From Planctomycetota bacterium (GTDB taxonomy: Bacteria; Planctomycetota; MHYJ01; JACPRB01): 8,804 bases of DNA. Under the pieces are notes generated by a model. The model worked only from the letters and a program-made list of their open reading frames with translations, was not told the origin of the DNA and made no database searches. This document shows positions 1 to 6,705 of the stretch, one piece after another. Positions within the stretch are counted from its first letter, which is position 1. Each line of letters begins with the position of its first letter. The stretch covers positions 1-8,804 of the forward strand of contig JAHFOZ010000212.1 of NCBI GenBank assembly GCA_023261405.1, in the 5' to 3' direction. The position numbers and the translations under genes were made by a program.

Positions 1-1325
1 TGGTCTTCTCCGGTTCGCGGGCCACTCTCCTCCGCGAGGGCAACACGCTTCGCAGCGTCGACCTCGGCGGGGACTGGACCGTGCTCGATGCCGTCCGGGA
101 CCCGTCTTCCGGAGAGCTCTGGGTCTTCGGGTGGGCGGACGGGAAGATCCAGGCGAGGATCGGCACGCTCGACGGCTTCGGCTGCCCCTTCGTGGTGGCC
201 GAGGCGTCCGCCCCCGATCGCTTCTCGGCCTCCATGGACGGCGCTTCGGGCCCCTGGGTGGCCTGGCGGGAGAAGGACGCCCCGCGGCTGAAGGCTGCCT
301 CCTTCGACGGCGGGGCGTTCGTCGCTCGCGGCGGCTGTGAGATCGGCCCCGCCATCCAATGGGCCGCCGTGCCTCACGAAGGGCGCCTCCTCTTCCTCTT
401 CAGCCACCGGGACGACCGCAGCTTCGACCACATCCGGCTCCGCCTGCGCTGCTGCGAAGGGTGTGGACGCCCGCCCATCCCGGAATCGATCCGGTTCTCC
501 GACCCGCTCCTCCTGCTCGGCCGGAAGATCACGGGGATCTCCGCCGCGGCGTGGCAGGGCCGCCTGGCCGTGGTCCTCACGCGCCTCACCTCGCTCCAGG
601 CCGGCAGCGTCTCCCTTTCCGACTTCCGCCCCGCTCCCGGCGGGGAGACCCTCCTCAGGCTCGACGAGGATCCCGGCTGGAAGCGGCTGGGGATCACGTT
701 CGCCCCCCTCCTCATGCTGATGATGCTCTTCTGCTCGTTCGCGCTCGTCTTCGTGGGCGTGGACCTGCTGCGGGCGCGCCTCCGACGCGCGCGCGCCGCC
801 CCCGCGACCGGCCCCGTCCCGGCGGACCTCCTCCAGCGGGCCATGGCCCACGTGCTCGATGTCCTGATCCTCATGCCGCTGTGGTACCTCGCGGTCGAAA
901 CGCTCGACCTGTCCCCCGACCAGAGCATCCTGGACGGGGGCGACCCCAAGCTCTGGGGCATGATCGCCGCCTGGTTCGCGGCGAGGTTTCTCTACCACTT
1001 CCTGATGGAGTGGCTCTGGGGCCGCACCCTCGGCAAGCGGATCCTCTTCCTCCGGGTGGAGCGGGCCGGCGGCGGTCCCGTGGGCCCCGGAGGCGCGGTC
1101 CTCCGGAACCTGGTGCGCCCCCTGGACGCCGACCACTTCGGGGTGGTGCTGGGGGCTATCCTGATCGCCGTCACGCCGCGGCGGCAGCGCCTGGGCGACC
1201 TGCTCGCCCGCACCCTCGTAGTCGAGGATCCGCCGGAGCCGGACGAGGCCCCCGTGTTCGACAAAGCCGCCGCCCTCAAGCTCGCGGGGGAGAGACGCGC
1301 GCGGCGCGTGCCGCCGGGGGAATGA
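1..1325 (+). CDS. RDD-domain membrane protein with beta-rich N-terminal region (5' partial)
   Basis: The reading frame is open from the first complete codon at base 3 to TGA at 1323-1325, giving 440 visible residues; the true start lies left of the window. A GTG at 81 is in frame, but the 26 codons before it read like the same repeated beta-strand region, so I do not take it as the start. Residues about 1-225 show strand-rich repeats (WVFGWADGKIQARIG, WVAWREKDAPRLKAASFDGG, GRLLFLFSHRDDRSFD), which suggests a propeller-like fold. A C-C-x-x-C cluster sits near residues 150-154. A first membrane helix follows at about 232-255, then an RDD domain at about 275-407: LLQRAMAHVLD, a second helix, a third helix ending in GRTLGKRILFLRV, then RNLVRPLD and RRQRLGDLLARTLVV. 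RDD proteins are poorly characterised membrane proteins, some linked to transport, so the substrate is unknown. The gene converges on the - strand sugar transferase gene. The RDD call is strong and the propeller call is inference. Confidence 0.82.
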   Translation, partial: VFSGSRATLLREGNTLRSVDLGGDWTVLDAVRDPSSGELWVFGWADGKIQARIGTLDGFGCPFVVAEASAPDRFSASMDGASGPWVAWREKDAPRLKAASFDGGAFVARGGCEIGPAIQWAAVPHEGRLLFLFSHRDDRSFDHIRLRLRCCEGCGRPPIPESIRFSDPLLLLGRKITGISAAAWQGRLAVVLTRLTSLQAGSVSLSDFRPAPGGETLLRLDEDPGWKRLGITFAPLLMLMMLFCSFALVFVGVDLLRARLRRARAAPATGPVPADLLQRAMAHVLDVLILMPLWYLAVETLDLSPDQSILDGGDPKLWGMIAAWFAARFLYHFLMEWLWGRTLGKRILFLRVERAGGGPVGPGGAVLRNLVRPLDADHFGVVLGAILIAVTPRRQRLGDLLARTLVVEDPPEPDEAPVFDKAAALKLAGERRARRVPPGE

Positions 1326-1363
1326 TCCAAGTAAGTCCAACTCGATTCGGAAGCACCGATATC

Positions 1364-1420
1364 ACCACCAGGACACGAAGACACCCAGTTCCCCGTTGAG
1401 CGTCTTGGTGTCTTGGTGGT
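1364..1420. repeat. Imperfect inverted repeat of 8-nt units in the convergent gap
   Basis: The left arm is 1364-1384 and the right arm is 1400-1420. They are 21 nt each with a 15-nt loop, and 18 of 21 positions are complementary, with one further G:U pair if transcribed from the + strand. Each arm is built from degenerate 8-nt units of the type ACCAAGAC. The gap (1326-1453) lies between two convergent genes, so the hairpin could end transcription or stabilise mRNA ends, but neither strand has a T-tract after the stem. It resembles short dispersed repeats often seen between genes in environmental bacterial genomes; that comparison is from memory. The rest of the gap shows nothing else that I can support. 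Confidence 0.7.
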
Positions 1421-1453
1421 TAGAAACTTGCTCGCGTGTCCCCTTGGACTCGA

Positions 1454-2869
1454 TTAGCTCGCCCCGCGCGACGAGAGCACCGCCGGGATGGTCCTCAGGA
1501 TGATCTTGAAATCCAGGAAGAGCGACCAGTTGTCGATGTACTCGAGGTCCATCTCCATCCAGCGGCGGAAGTCGATGTTGCTGCGGCCGCTCACCTGCCA
1601 GATGCAGGTGATCCCCGGGCGCATCGAGAGCCGGCGGCGCTGCCAGCGCTCGTACTTCTCCACCTCGGCGGGGAGCGGCGGACGCGGCCCCACGATGGAC
1701 ATGTCGCCGCGCAGCACGTTCCAGAGCTGCGGCAGCTCGTCGATCGAGAGCTTCCGGAGCCACTTCCCCACCCCCGTGATGCGCGGGTCGTCCTTGATCT
1801 TGAAGACGGGGCCGTCCACCTCGTTCCGCTTCTCGAGCTGCGCCTTGAGCGCCTCCGCGTCCTGGACCATCGTGCGGAACTTGTAGAGGGTGAAGACCCG
1901 GCCGCTCATCCCCGAGCGCTTCTGGCGGAACACCGCGGGCCCCTTCGAGGTGAGCTTCACCAGGAATGCCGCCGCGATCAGCAGGGGCGAGAGGACCAGC
2001 AGCGCCACCGCGCTCGAGGTCACGTCGAAGACGCGCTTCACCAGGAGCCCCGCCTCGTCCCGCGGCACGGAGGAGAGCGTGAGGAACGGCGTGGCCCCGA
2101 CGTGCTCCAGGGTCGGCCGGGAGTTGAGCGCTCCCAGCGGGCTCATGGCCAGCCGGACCGTCACGCCCATCTCGTCGCAGACCCGAACGGCCTCGTCCAG
2201 CCGCTCCAGGGTGCGGCGGCTGACGGCGAAGTGGACCTCGTCCACGACCTCCTTGCGGAGCATCGCGGGCAGGTCCGCCAGGGCCCCAACGATCGGGAAC
2301 CCCTCTACTGCGTCGATCGCGAGCTTCGGGAACTCCGAGAGGACTCCCTTCACCTCGAGTCCCCACTCCGGATGGGCCCGCAGCTCCGCCAGGTGGCGGC
2401 GCGCCGCCTTGCCCGTCCCGGCCACCAGGACGTACACCCGGTCGTACCCGCGCTTCCTCTGATGCTGGGCCACCGCCCCGCAGGCGAGGCGGAAGAGGAT
2501 CAGCGCGGCGATGTCCAGGGCGCCGAAGAGGCCCAGGAGCGTACGCGACGGATCGAACTTGAGGGCCGCCAGCACCGCGAAGAGCACCAGCATCCCCGCG
2601 ACCGCGACCTGGACGGCCTTGCCGATCTCGACGAGGGGCCGATCCGTCCGCTGCGCGCGCGCAAAGCTCCAGAACCACAGGAGCGGCGCCCAGACCGGCA
2701 GGAGGACTGCAAGGAGCCAGAGGTGGCGCGCGGGATCGAAGGGCTTCCCGAGGTCCTGCTCCGAGAGCATGCCCCGGAGCCAGACGGCGAGGAGGAACGC
2801 CCCGGCCGTGAACAGGAGCTCGAAGAAGAGGTAGACGAGCCCGGAGAGGGCGCGCCGGCGCTGCATCAT
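1454..2869 (-). CDS. Polyprenyl-phosphate sugar phosphotransferase (exopolysaccharide initiating transferase, WcaJ/WbaP type)
   Basis: The product of 471 residues should transfer a sugar phosphate from a nucleotide sugar to undecaprenyl phosphate at the inner membrane, the first step of exopolysaccharide or O-antigen assembly. Four membrane helices lie at about 9-32, 48-70, 85-105 and 108-128. A nucleotide-binding-like (CoA_binding_3 type) domain follows at about 143-250, starting VYVLVAGTGKAARRHL. The catalytic bacterial sugar transferase domain fills about 275-471: KRVFD, a membrane-inserted helix near 285-307, FTLYKFRTM, DDPRITGVGKWLRK, DELPQLWNVLRGDMSIVGPRP and RPGITCIWQVSGR. D377-E378 match the Asp-Glu catalytic pair of this family. 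Length and layout fit the long, WcaJ-like form. ATG at 2867-2869 was chosen; a second ATG follows at once and the upstream ribosome site is weak. The stop is TAA. The gene lies 47 nt after the GT4 gene and is probably cotranscribed with it. The sugar, galactose or glucose phosphate for example, cannot be told from sequence. Confidence 0.93.
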   Translation of the reverse strand: MMQRRRALSGLVYLFFELLFTAGAFLLAVWLRGMLSEQDLGKPFDPARHLWLLAVLLPVWAPLLWFWSFARAQRTDRPLVEIGKAVQVAVAGMLVLFAVLAALKFDPSRTLLGLFGALDIAALILFRLACGAVAQHQRKRGYDRVYVLVAGTGKAARRHLAELRAHPEWGLEVKGVLSEFPKLAIDAVEGFPIVGALADLPAMLRKEVVDEVHFAVSRRTLERLDEAVRVCDEMGVTVRLAMSPLGALNSRPTLEHVGATPFLTLSSVPRDEAGLLVKRVFDVTSSAVALLVLSPLLIAAAFLVKLTSKGPAVFRQKRSGMSGRVFTLYKFRTMVQDAEALKAQLEKRNEVDGPVFKIKDDPRITGVGKWLRKLSIDELPQLWNVLRGDMSIVGPRPPLPAEVEKYERWQRRRLSMRPGITCIWQVSGRSNIDFRRWMEMDLEYIDNWSLFLDFKIILRTIPAVLSSRGAS

Positions 2870-2887
2870 CAGACCCCGATTCTAGGC

Positions 2888-2915
2888 GGGGCGGGCTTCG
2901 ATTGAAAGCCGCCCC
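2888..2915. repeat. GC-rich intergenic hairpin between GT4 and sugar transferase genes
   Basis: GGGGCGGGCTT at 2888-2898 pairs with AAGCCGCCCC at 2906-2915 around a 7-nt loop, giving a 10-bp stem with one bulged G. It sits just after the GT4 stop and before the sugar transferase start. No T-run follows on the - strand, so it is not a standard intrinsic terminator. It might tune expression or RNA stability between the two genes, or be chance in GC-rich DNA. Confidence 0.4.
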
Positions 2916-2916
2916 T

Positions 2917-4011
2917 TCAGTGTTGTCGGCTGTCCCGCCGGTGTTCCTCCAGCGCCCGCTCGACGGCTTCGCGGATCTCCCGCTTGTGCCCCTCGCGGGT
3001 GAACCGAAGGGCGTTGGCCCTGCAGGCGGCGGGGTCGATCCGCCGCGCCTCGAAGGCCCGGATGGCCTCCGTCAGAGAATCCCGGTAAAGGACGCCCGTC
3101 TGCTCCGTCACGGTGTCCAGCGCGCCCCCCTTCGCGAGCGCCACGACCGGCGCCCCGCAGAGCTGGGCCTCCACGGGCACGATCCCGAAGTCCTCCTCGC
3201 CGGGGAAGAGGAGCGCCCGGCATCTCCGGTAGTGGTCGCGGATCACCTCGCCGGGCTGCCAGCCGAGGAATTCGGCGTACCCGAGCGCGCGAAAGCGCTT
3301 CTCATGCGACCCGGTGCCGATGACCTTGATCTTCCGGCCGAGCGCGCGACACGCCTCGATCGCGCGGTCCAGCCGCTTGTAGGGCACCAGCGCGCCCACG
3401 GCAAGGTACCAGTCCTCCCGGGGGACGTCGGCGGGGGTGTAGAAGGCGTCGTCCCCGGGCGGAAACAGGACCTCGGAGGGCCGGTCGTATCGACGGCGGA
3501 TCCGGTCCTTCACCTCGTTCGAGATCGCCAGCCAGCGATGCACCCGGGGGACCGTGGCGACATCCCAGTTCCGCAGGTAGCGGATGAGCGGCGCCGCGAG
3601 CGCCCGCTTCAGGCCGGTGCCGAAGTACTCGTCAACCATGTCCCAGACATAGCGCATCGGGGTGAGGCAGTAGCAGACGTGGAGCGCGTCCGTGACCGCG
3701 CCCTTTGCCACGCACTGGCTCATCGAGAGGACCACGTCGTAGCCGCGCAGGTCGAACGTCTCGATGGCCGAGGGCATGAACGGAAGGTAGTTCGGATACT
3801 TCGAGTGGATGGCCGGGAACCTCTGAAGGAAGCTGGTGCGGATGGGGTGGGACTCGATCGTGGGCGTGAGCGCGCCGGGCGTGTGGAAGAGGGCGAAGAT
3901 CTCGGCCCGGGGCCAGACCTCGCACCACGCCTCCAGGACCTTCTCCGCCCCGCGCATCACGGGGAGGAAGTCCTTCACGATCGCGATGCGGTACGACGAA
4001 TCACGAATCAC
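2917..4011 (-). CDS. Glycosyltransferase family 4 protein (mannosyltransferase-like)
   Basis: The product of 364 residues is a GT-B fold retaining glycosyltransferase, likely adding a sugar from a nucleotide donor to a lipid-linked surface glycan on the cytoplasmic side. The N-terminal half has RIAIVKDFLPVMRGAEKVLEA (residues 8-28, split here as RIAIVKDFLPV then MRGAEKVLEA), SMSQCVAKG, CYCLTPMRYVWD (113-124) and WLAISNEVKDRIRRRY. The donor-binding half has YLAVGALVPYKRLDRAI (202-218) and the EX7E motif, E273 to E281, in GEEDFGIVPVEAQLCGAPVVA. Family relatives are often mannosyltransferases such as WbaZ, but the donor sugar here is unproven. The only usable start is GTG at 4009-4011; TGA lies a few codons upstream in frame. 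That GTG and the first codons (MIRDSS) fall inside an intergenic heptamer repeat, and no clear Shine-Dalgarno precedes it. A later GTG at codon 12 would remove the first strand of the fold. The stop is TGA, followed by the sugar transferase gene. Confidence 0.9.
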   Translation of the reverse strand: MIRDSSYRIAIVKDFLPVMRGAEKVLEAWCEVWPRAEIFALFHTPGALTPTIESHPIRTSFLQRFPAIHSKYPNYLPFMPSAIETFDLRGYDVVLSMSQCVAKGAVTDALHVCYCLTPMRYVWDMVDEYFGTGLKRALAAPLIRYLRNWDVATVPRVHRWLAISNEVKDRIRRRYDRPSEVLFPPGDDAFYTPADVPREDWYLAVGALVPYKRLDRAIEACRALGRKIKVIGTGSHEKRFRALGYAEFLGWQPGEVIRDHYRRCRALLFPGEEDFGIVPVEAQLCGAPVVALAKGGALDTVTEQTGVLYRDSLTEAIRAFEARRIDPAACRANALRFTREGHKREIREAVERALEEHRRDSRQH

Positions 4012-4022
4012 GAATAACGAAT
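3995..4022 (-). repeat. Heptamer repeat array, left copy (units on - strand)
   Basis: Read on the - strand, this holds four units of the form ATTCGTN: ATTCGTT, ATTCGTG, ATTCGTG and ATTCGTC, with a degenerate fifth unit at 4023-4029. It overlaps the first codons of the GT4 gene. Bases 3998-4027 match the reverse complement of 4170-4199 at 27 of 30 positions, so this array and the right-hand array form an inverted pair. Confidence 0.85.
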
Positions 4023-4038
4023 TACGGGATCATCCCCC

Positions 4039-4054
4039 CTCCCCCCGGGGGGAG
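4039..4054. repeat. Perfect 16-bp C/G palindrome in repeat spacer
   Basis: CTCCCCCCGGGGGGAG is its own reverse complement. It lies in the C/G-rich spacer (4029-4104) between the two heptamer arrays. The spacer continues with more C-rich runs near 4074-4100. As RNA it could form a short hairpin, but there is no loop and no T-tract, so I do not call it a terminator. It looks like part of a composite intergenic repeat element. Confidence 0.6.
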
Positions 4055-4104
4055 CGCCCGCGACCCTCGAGTGCCCTGCGTCTCCCGCCGTCCCCTCTCC
4101 CGTG

Positions 4105-4202
4105 ATTCGTGATTCGCTATTCGTGCTTCGTTTTCCGTGATTCGCGCTTCGGCATTCGTGATTCGCCGTCCGTGATTCGTGATTCGTTATTCGTGATTCT
4201 AC
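4105..4202 (+). repeat. Heptamer repeat array, right copy (14 units)
   Basis: Fourteen consecutive 7-nt units run without a break in phase: ATTCGTG and ATTCGCT at the start, degenerate members such as CTTCGTT, TTCCGTG and GTCCGTG in the middle, and ATTCGTG, ATTCGTT, ATTCGTG, ATTCTAC at the end. The last unit runs into the ahcY stop codon (TAG, complement of 4199-4201). Units are exact multiples of seven with no spacers, which rules out a CRISPR. The pattern matches a type of degenerate short-period intergenic repeat common in environmental bacterial genomes; this last point is from memory. It may expand by slippage. Function is unknown. Confidence 0.88.
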
Positions 4203-5497
4203 GTCCCCTCTTGCCAGCTCTCCACGTACTTCTTCTGTTCGGGGGTCATCTCGTCGATCGAGAGGCCCATCGTCGCGAGCTTCAGGCGGGCGATCGTCTG
4301 CTCCACGTCCTTCGGGACGTCGATCACCTCGGCCTTGAGCTTCGAGCGGTTCTTCACGCACCACTCGGTCATCAGGGCCTGGGTGGCGAAGCTCATGTCC
4401 ATGACGGCCGCCGGGTGGCCCTCCGCGCAGGCGAGGTTCACCAGGCGCCCCTCGCCCAGGACGTAGAGCGAGCGGCCGTCCTTGAGGAGGTACTGATCCA
4501 CGTTCTCGCGGACGTTCTTGTTCACCTTCTTCGCCAGCGCCGCGAGCGCCTCGAGGTCCAGTTCGACGTTGAAGTGGCCGGAGTTCGCGACGATGGCGCC
4601 GTCGCGCATGACCTCGAAATGCTCCCGGCGGATGACGGCCTTGTTGCCGGTCACGGTGCAGAAGATCTCGCCGAGGCGCGCGGCCTCGGCCATGGGCACC
4701 ACGGGGAACCCGTCCATGGTGGCCTCGAGCGCGCGGATGGGCTCCACCTCGGTGACGAAGACCTTGGCCCCGAGCCCGCGGGCGCGACTCGCGAAGCCCC
4801 GCCCGCACCAGCCGTAGCCCGCCACCACGATGTTCCGGCCCGCGATCAGGATGTTCGTGGCCCGGATGATGCCGTCCAGGGTGGACTGCCCCGTGCCGTA
4901 GCGGTTGTCGAACATGAACTTGGTCTGGGCGTCGTTCACGGAGACGACGGGGATCTTGAGCGCGCCGTCCTTCGCCATCGCACGCAGGCGGATGACCCCC
5001 GTGGTGGTCTCCTCCATCGAGGCGAGGAGGCCCTTGATGAGTTCCGTCCGCTTCTGGTGGATGCAGGTCACCAGATCCGCGCCATCGTCGAGGGTGAGCG
5101 TCGGCTTGAGGTCGAGCGCCTGGTGGATGTGCCGGTAGTAGGTCTCCGGGTCCTCCCCGCGGATGGCATAGGTGGCGATGCCGTAGTCCTTCACGAGCGA
5201 GGCGGCGTTGTCGTCCTGGGTGGAGAGCGGATTCGAGGCGCAGAGCGCCACCTCGGCGCCGCCGGCGACAAAGGCCCGCATCAGGTTCGAGGTCTCCGTC
5301 GTCACGTGGAGGCATGCGGCGATCCGCTGGCCCTTGAGGGGCTTCTCCCTCTCGAAGCGCGCGCGGATCTGCCGGAGCACGGGCATCTGCCCGTCGGCCC
5401 ACTCGATGCGGCCCTTCCCCCGCGGGGCGAGCGCGAAGTCCTTCACGTCCCCGGCCGTGGCGGCCGGCTTTTTCGCGACGGCGGCTTTGACGCCCAT
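4199..5497 (-). CDS. ahcY: Adenosylhomocysteinase (S-adenosyl-L-homocysteine hydrolase)
   Basis: The enzyme splits S-adenosylhomocysteine into adenosine and homocysteine with bound NAD, in the cytoplasm, relieving product inhibition of methyltransferases. The product has 432 residues. Conserved substrate-site residues are visible: H64 (ACLHVTTETSNLMR), C86 and N89 (CASNPLSTQDDNAA), D138 (DDGADL), E163 (EETTTGV), and K193, D197 and N198 (AQTKFMFDNRYGTGQS). The NAD motif is GYGWCGRG at 227-234. The C-terminus ends MTPEQKKYVESWQEGT and lacks the Lys/Tyr-containing tail (KPDHYRY type) of the animal enzyme, as in the shorter bacterial and archaeal forms. ATG at 5495-5497 was chosen because AAAGGA lies 5 nt upstream and the start falls 2 nt after the metK stop. 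An in-frame ATG at 5587 would overlap metK by 88 bases and add a low-complexity tail. It is coupled to metK and ends against the heptamer repeat. Confidence 0.96.
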   Translation of the reverse strand: MGVKAAVAKKPAATAGDVKDFALAPRGKGRIEWADGQMPVLRQIRARFEREKPLKGQRIAACLHVTTETSNLMRAFVAGGAEVALCASNPLSTQDDNAASLVKDYGIATYAIRGEDPETYYRHIHQALDLKPTLTLDDGADLVTCIHQKRTELIKGLLASMEETTTGVIRLRAMAKDGALKIPVVSVNDAQTKFMFDNRYGTGQSTLDGIIRATNILIAGRNIVVAGYGWCGRGFASRARGLGAKVFVTEVEPIRALEATMDGFPVVPMAEAARLGEIFCTVTGNKAVIRREHFEVMRDGAIVANSGHFNVELDLEALAALAKKVNKNVRENVDQYLLKDGRSLYVLGEGRLVNLACAEGHPAAVMDMSFATQALMTEWCVKNRSKLKAEVIDVPKDVEQTIARLKLATMGLSIDEMTPEQKKYVESWQEGT

Positions 5498-5499
5498 CT

Positions 5500-6702
5500 C
5501 TATCCTTTCGCAGCCTTCCGGGTCTCGACCTTCACCCCCGCGGCCTTCCGCAGGACCTCCACCTTCTCGAGCTTCTCCCACGTGCATTCGGGGCGGTCCA
5601 CGCCCACGTGCCCGTAGCGGGCGGTGTTCTTGTAGATCGGCCGGCGCAGGTTGTAGTACTTGATCAGCCCGGCCGGCGAGAAGTCGAAGTTGTCCTCCAC
5701 GATCTTCGTGATCTTCTCCACGGGGACCCTCCCCGTGCCGAACGTCTCCACGAAGACCGAGAGCGGCCTGGCCACGCCGATGGCGTACGAGAGCTGGATC
5801 TCGCAGCGGTCGGCCAGGCCCGCGGCCACCACGTTCTTCGCCGCGTGGCGGGCGGCGTAGCTGGCGCTCCGGTCCACCTTGGTGGGGTCCTTGCCGCTGA
5901 ACGCGCCGCCGCCGTGGCGGCCCATGCCGCCGTAGGTGTCCACGATGATCTTCCGCCCCGTCACCCCGCAGTCGCCCTGCGGGCCGCCGATCACGAACCG
6001 GCCCGACGGGTTGATGTGGTAGATGATGTTCTTGTCGATGAGCCCGGGGGGAAGGACGGGCCTCACCACCTTCTCGATCAGGTCCTTCTCGATCTGCTTC
6101 TGACCCACGTTCGGGTCGTGCTGCATGGAGGCGACGACCGTGTGGATGCGCACGGGGCGGTTGCCGTCATACTCGATCGTCACCTGCGCCTTGCCGTCGG
6201 GGCGGAGCCAGCCCACCTCGCCGCTCTGGCGCACCTCGGCTGCGCGCCAGCAGATCTTGCGGGCCAGGTCGATCGGAAGGGGCATGTAGCACTCGGTCTC
6301 GTTCGAGGCGTATCCGAACATGATCCCCTGGTCGCCCGCGCCGAGTTCCTTGCCCTTCCCGGAATCCGAGGTGACCGCCTCGTCGATGTCGGCGGACTGC
6401 TGGGAGACGGCGATGAGGACCGCGCAGGTGTGGTAGTCGAAGCCGATCTCGCTGGAGTCGTAGCCGATCTCCTTGACCGTCTGGCGGACGACCTCGGGGA
6501 CCTCGATGTACGTGGAGGTCGTGATCTCGCCCGCCACCAGGACCATGCCGGTCTTCACGAGCGTCTCGCACGCCACGCGGGCGTTCGGGTCCTGCTTGAT
6601 GATGGCGTCCAGCACGGCGTCGGAGATCTGATCGGCCATCTTGTCCGGGTGTCCCATGGTGACCGCCTCGGACGTGAAGTACCACTTTCCGTCTCTGCCC
6701 AT
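5500..6702 (-). CDS. metK: S-adenosylmethionine synthase (methionine adenosyltransferase)
   Basis: The enzyme makes S-adenosylmethionine from methionine and ATP, releasing phosphate and pyrophosphate, in the cytoplasm. The product has 400 residues, slightly longer than E. coli MetK. All family signatures are present: GHPDK at 17-21, SQQSADID near 100-107, the GAGDQG hexapeptide at 121-126 followed by IMFGYA, NPSGRFVIGGPQGD around 231-244, and the glycine-rich GGGAFSGKDPTKVDRS at 264-279. The N-terminal reading TSEAVTMGHPDK differs from the common proteobacterial SEGHPDK form. ATG at 6700-6702 is supported by AAAGGA 9 nt upstream. The waaA stop codon is 3 nt before this start, and the TAG stop at 5500-5502 is 2 nt before ahcY, so translation of all three is probably coupled. 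No SAM riboswitch can fit in the 3-nt gap; any control would act upstream of waaA. Confidence 0.97.
   Translation of the reverse strand: MGRDGKWYFTSEAVTMGHPDKMADQISDAVLDAIIKQDPNARVACETLVKTGMVLVAGEITTSTYIEVPEVVRQTVKEIGYDSSEIGFDYHTCAVLIAVSQQSADIDEAVTSDSGKGKELGAGDQGIMFGYASNETECYMPLPIDLARKICWRAAEVRQSGEVGWLRPDGKAQVTIEYDGNRPVRIHTVVASMQHDPNVGQKQIEKDLIEKVVRPVLPPGLIDKNIIYHINPSGRFVIGGPQGDCGVTGRKIIVDTYGGMGRHGGGAFSGKDPTKVDRSASYAARHAAKNVVAAGLADRCEIQLSYAIGVARPLSVFVETFGTGRVPVEKITKIVEDNFDFSPAGLIKYYNLRRPIYKNTARYGHVGVDRPECTWEKLEKVEVLRKAAGVKVETRKAAKG
5503..5508 (-). promoter_or_regulatory. Ribosome binding site for ahcY inside the metK 3' end
   Basis: AAAGGA on the - strand lies 5 nt before the ahcY ATG. It overlaps the last sense codons of metK (Lys-Gly), and the metK TAG falls between it and the start. 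This placement decides the ahcY start and suggests translational coupling. Confidence 0.8.
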
Positions 6703-6705
6703 CGC

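Noticed and set aside
81..83. GTG at 81 as the start of the RDD-domain gene
   Set aside because: The frame is open to the left edge and the 26 codons before it look like protein of the same repeated beta type.
1362..2678. 438-codon - strand frame overlapping the sugar transferase gene
   Set aside because: It is a shifted frame of the sugar transferase gene with low-complexity content. The other frame carries all family motifs.
4105..4202. Possible CRISPR array
   Set aside because: The units are 7 nt with no spacers between them, and no cas gene is present.
5498..5587. Upstream ATG start for ahcY at 5587
   Set aside because: It would overlap metK by 88 bases and add a Gly/Glu-rich stretch foreign to the family. 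The ATG at 5497 has a good ribosome site.
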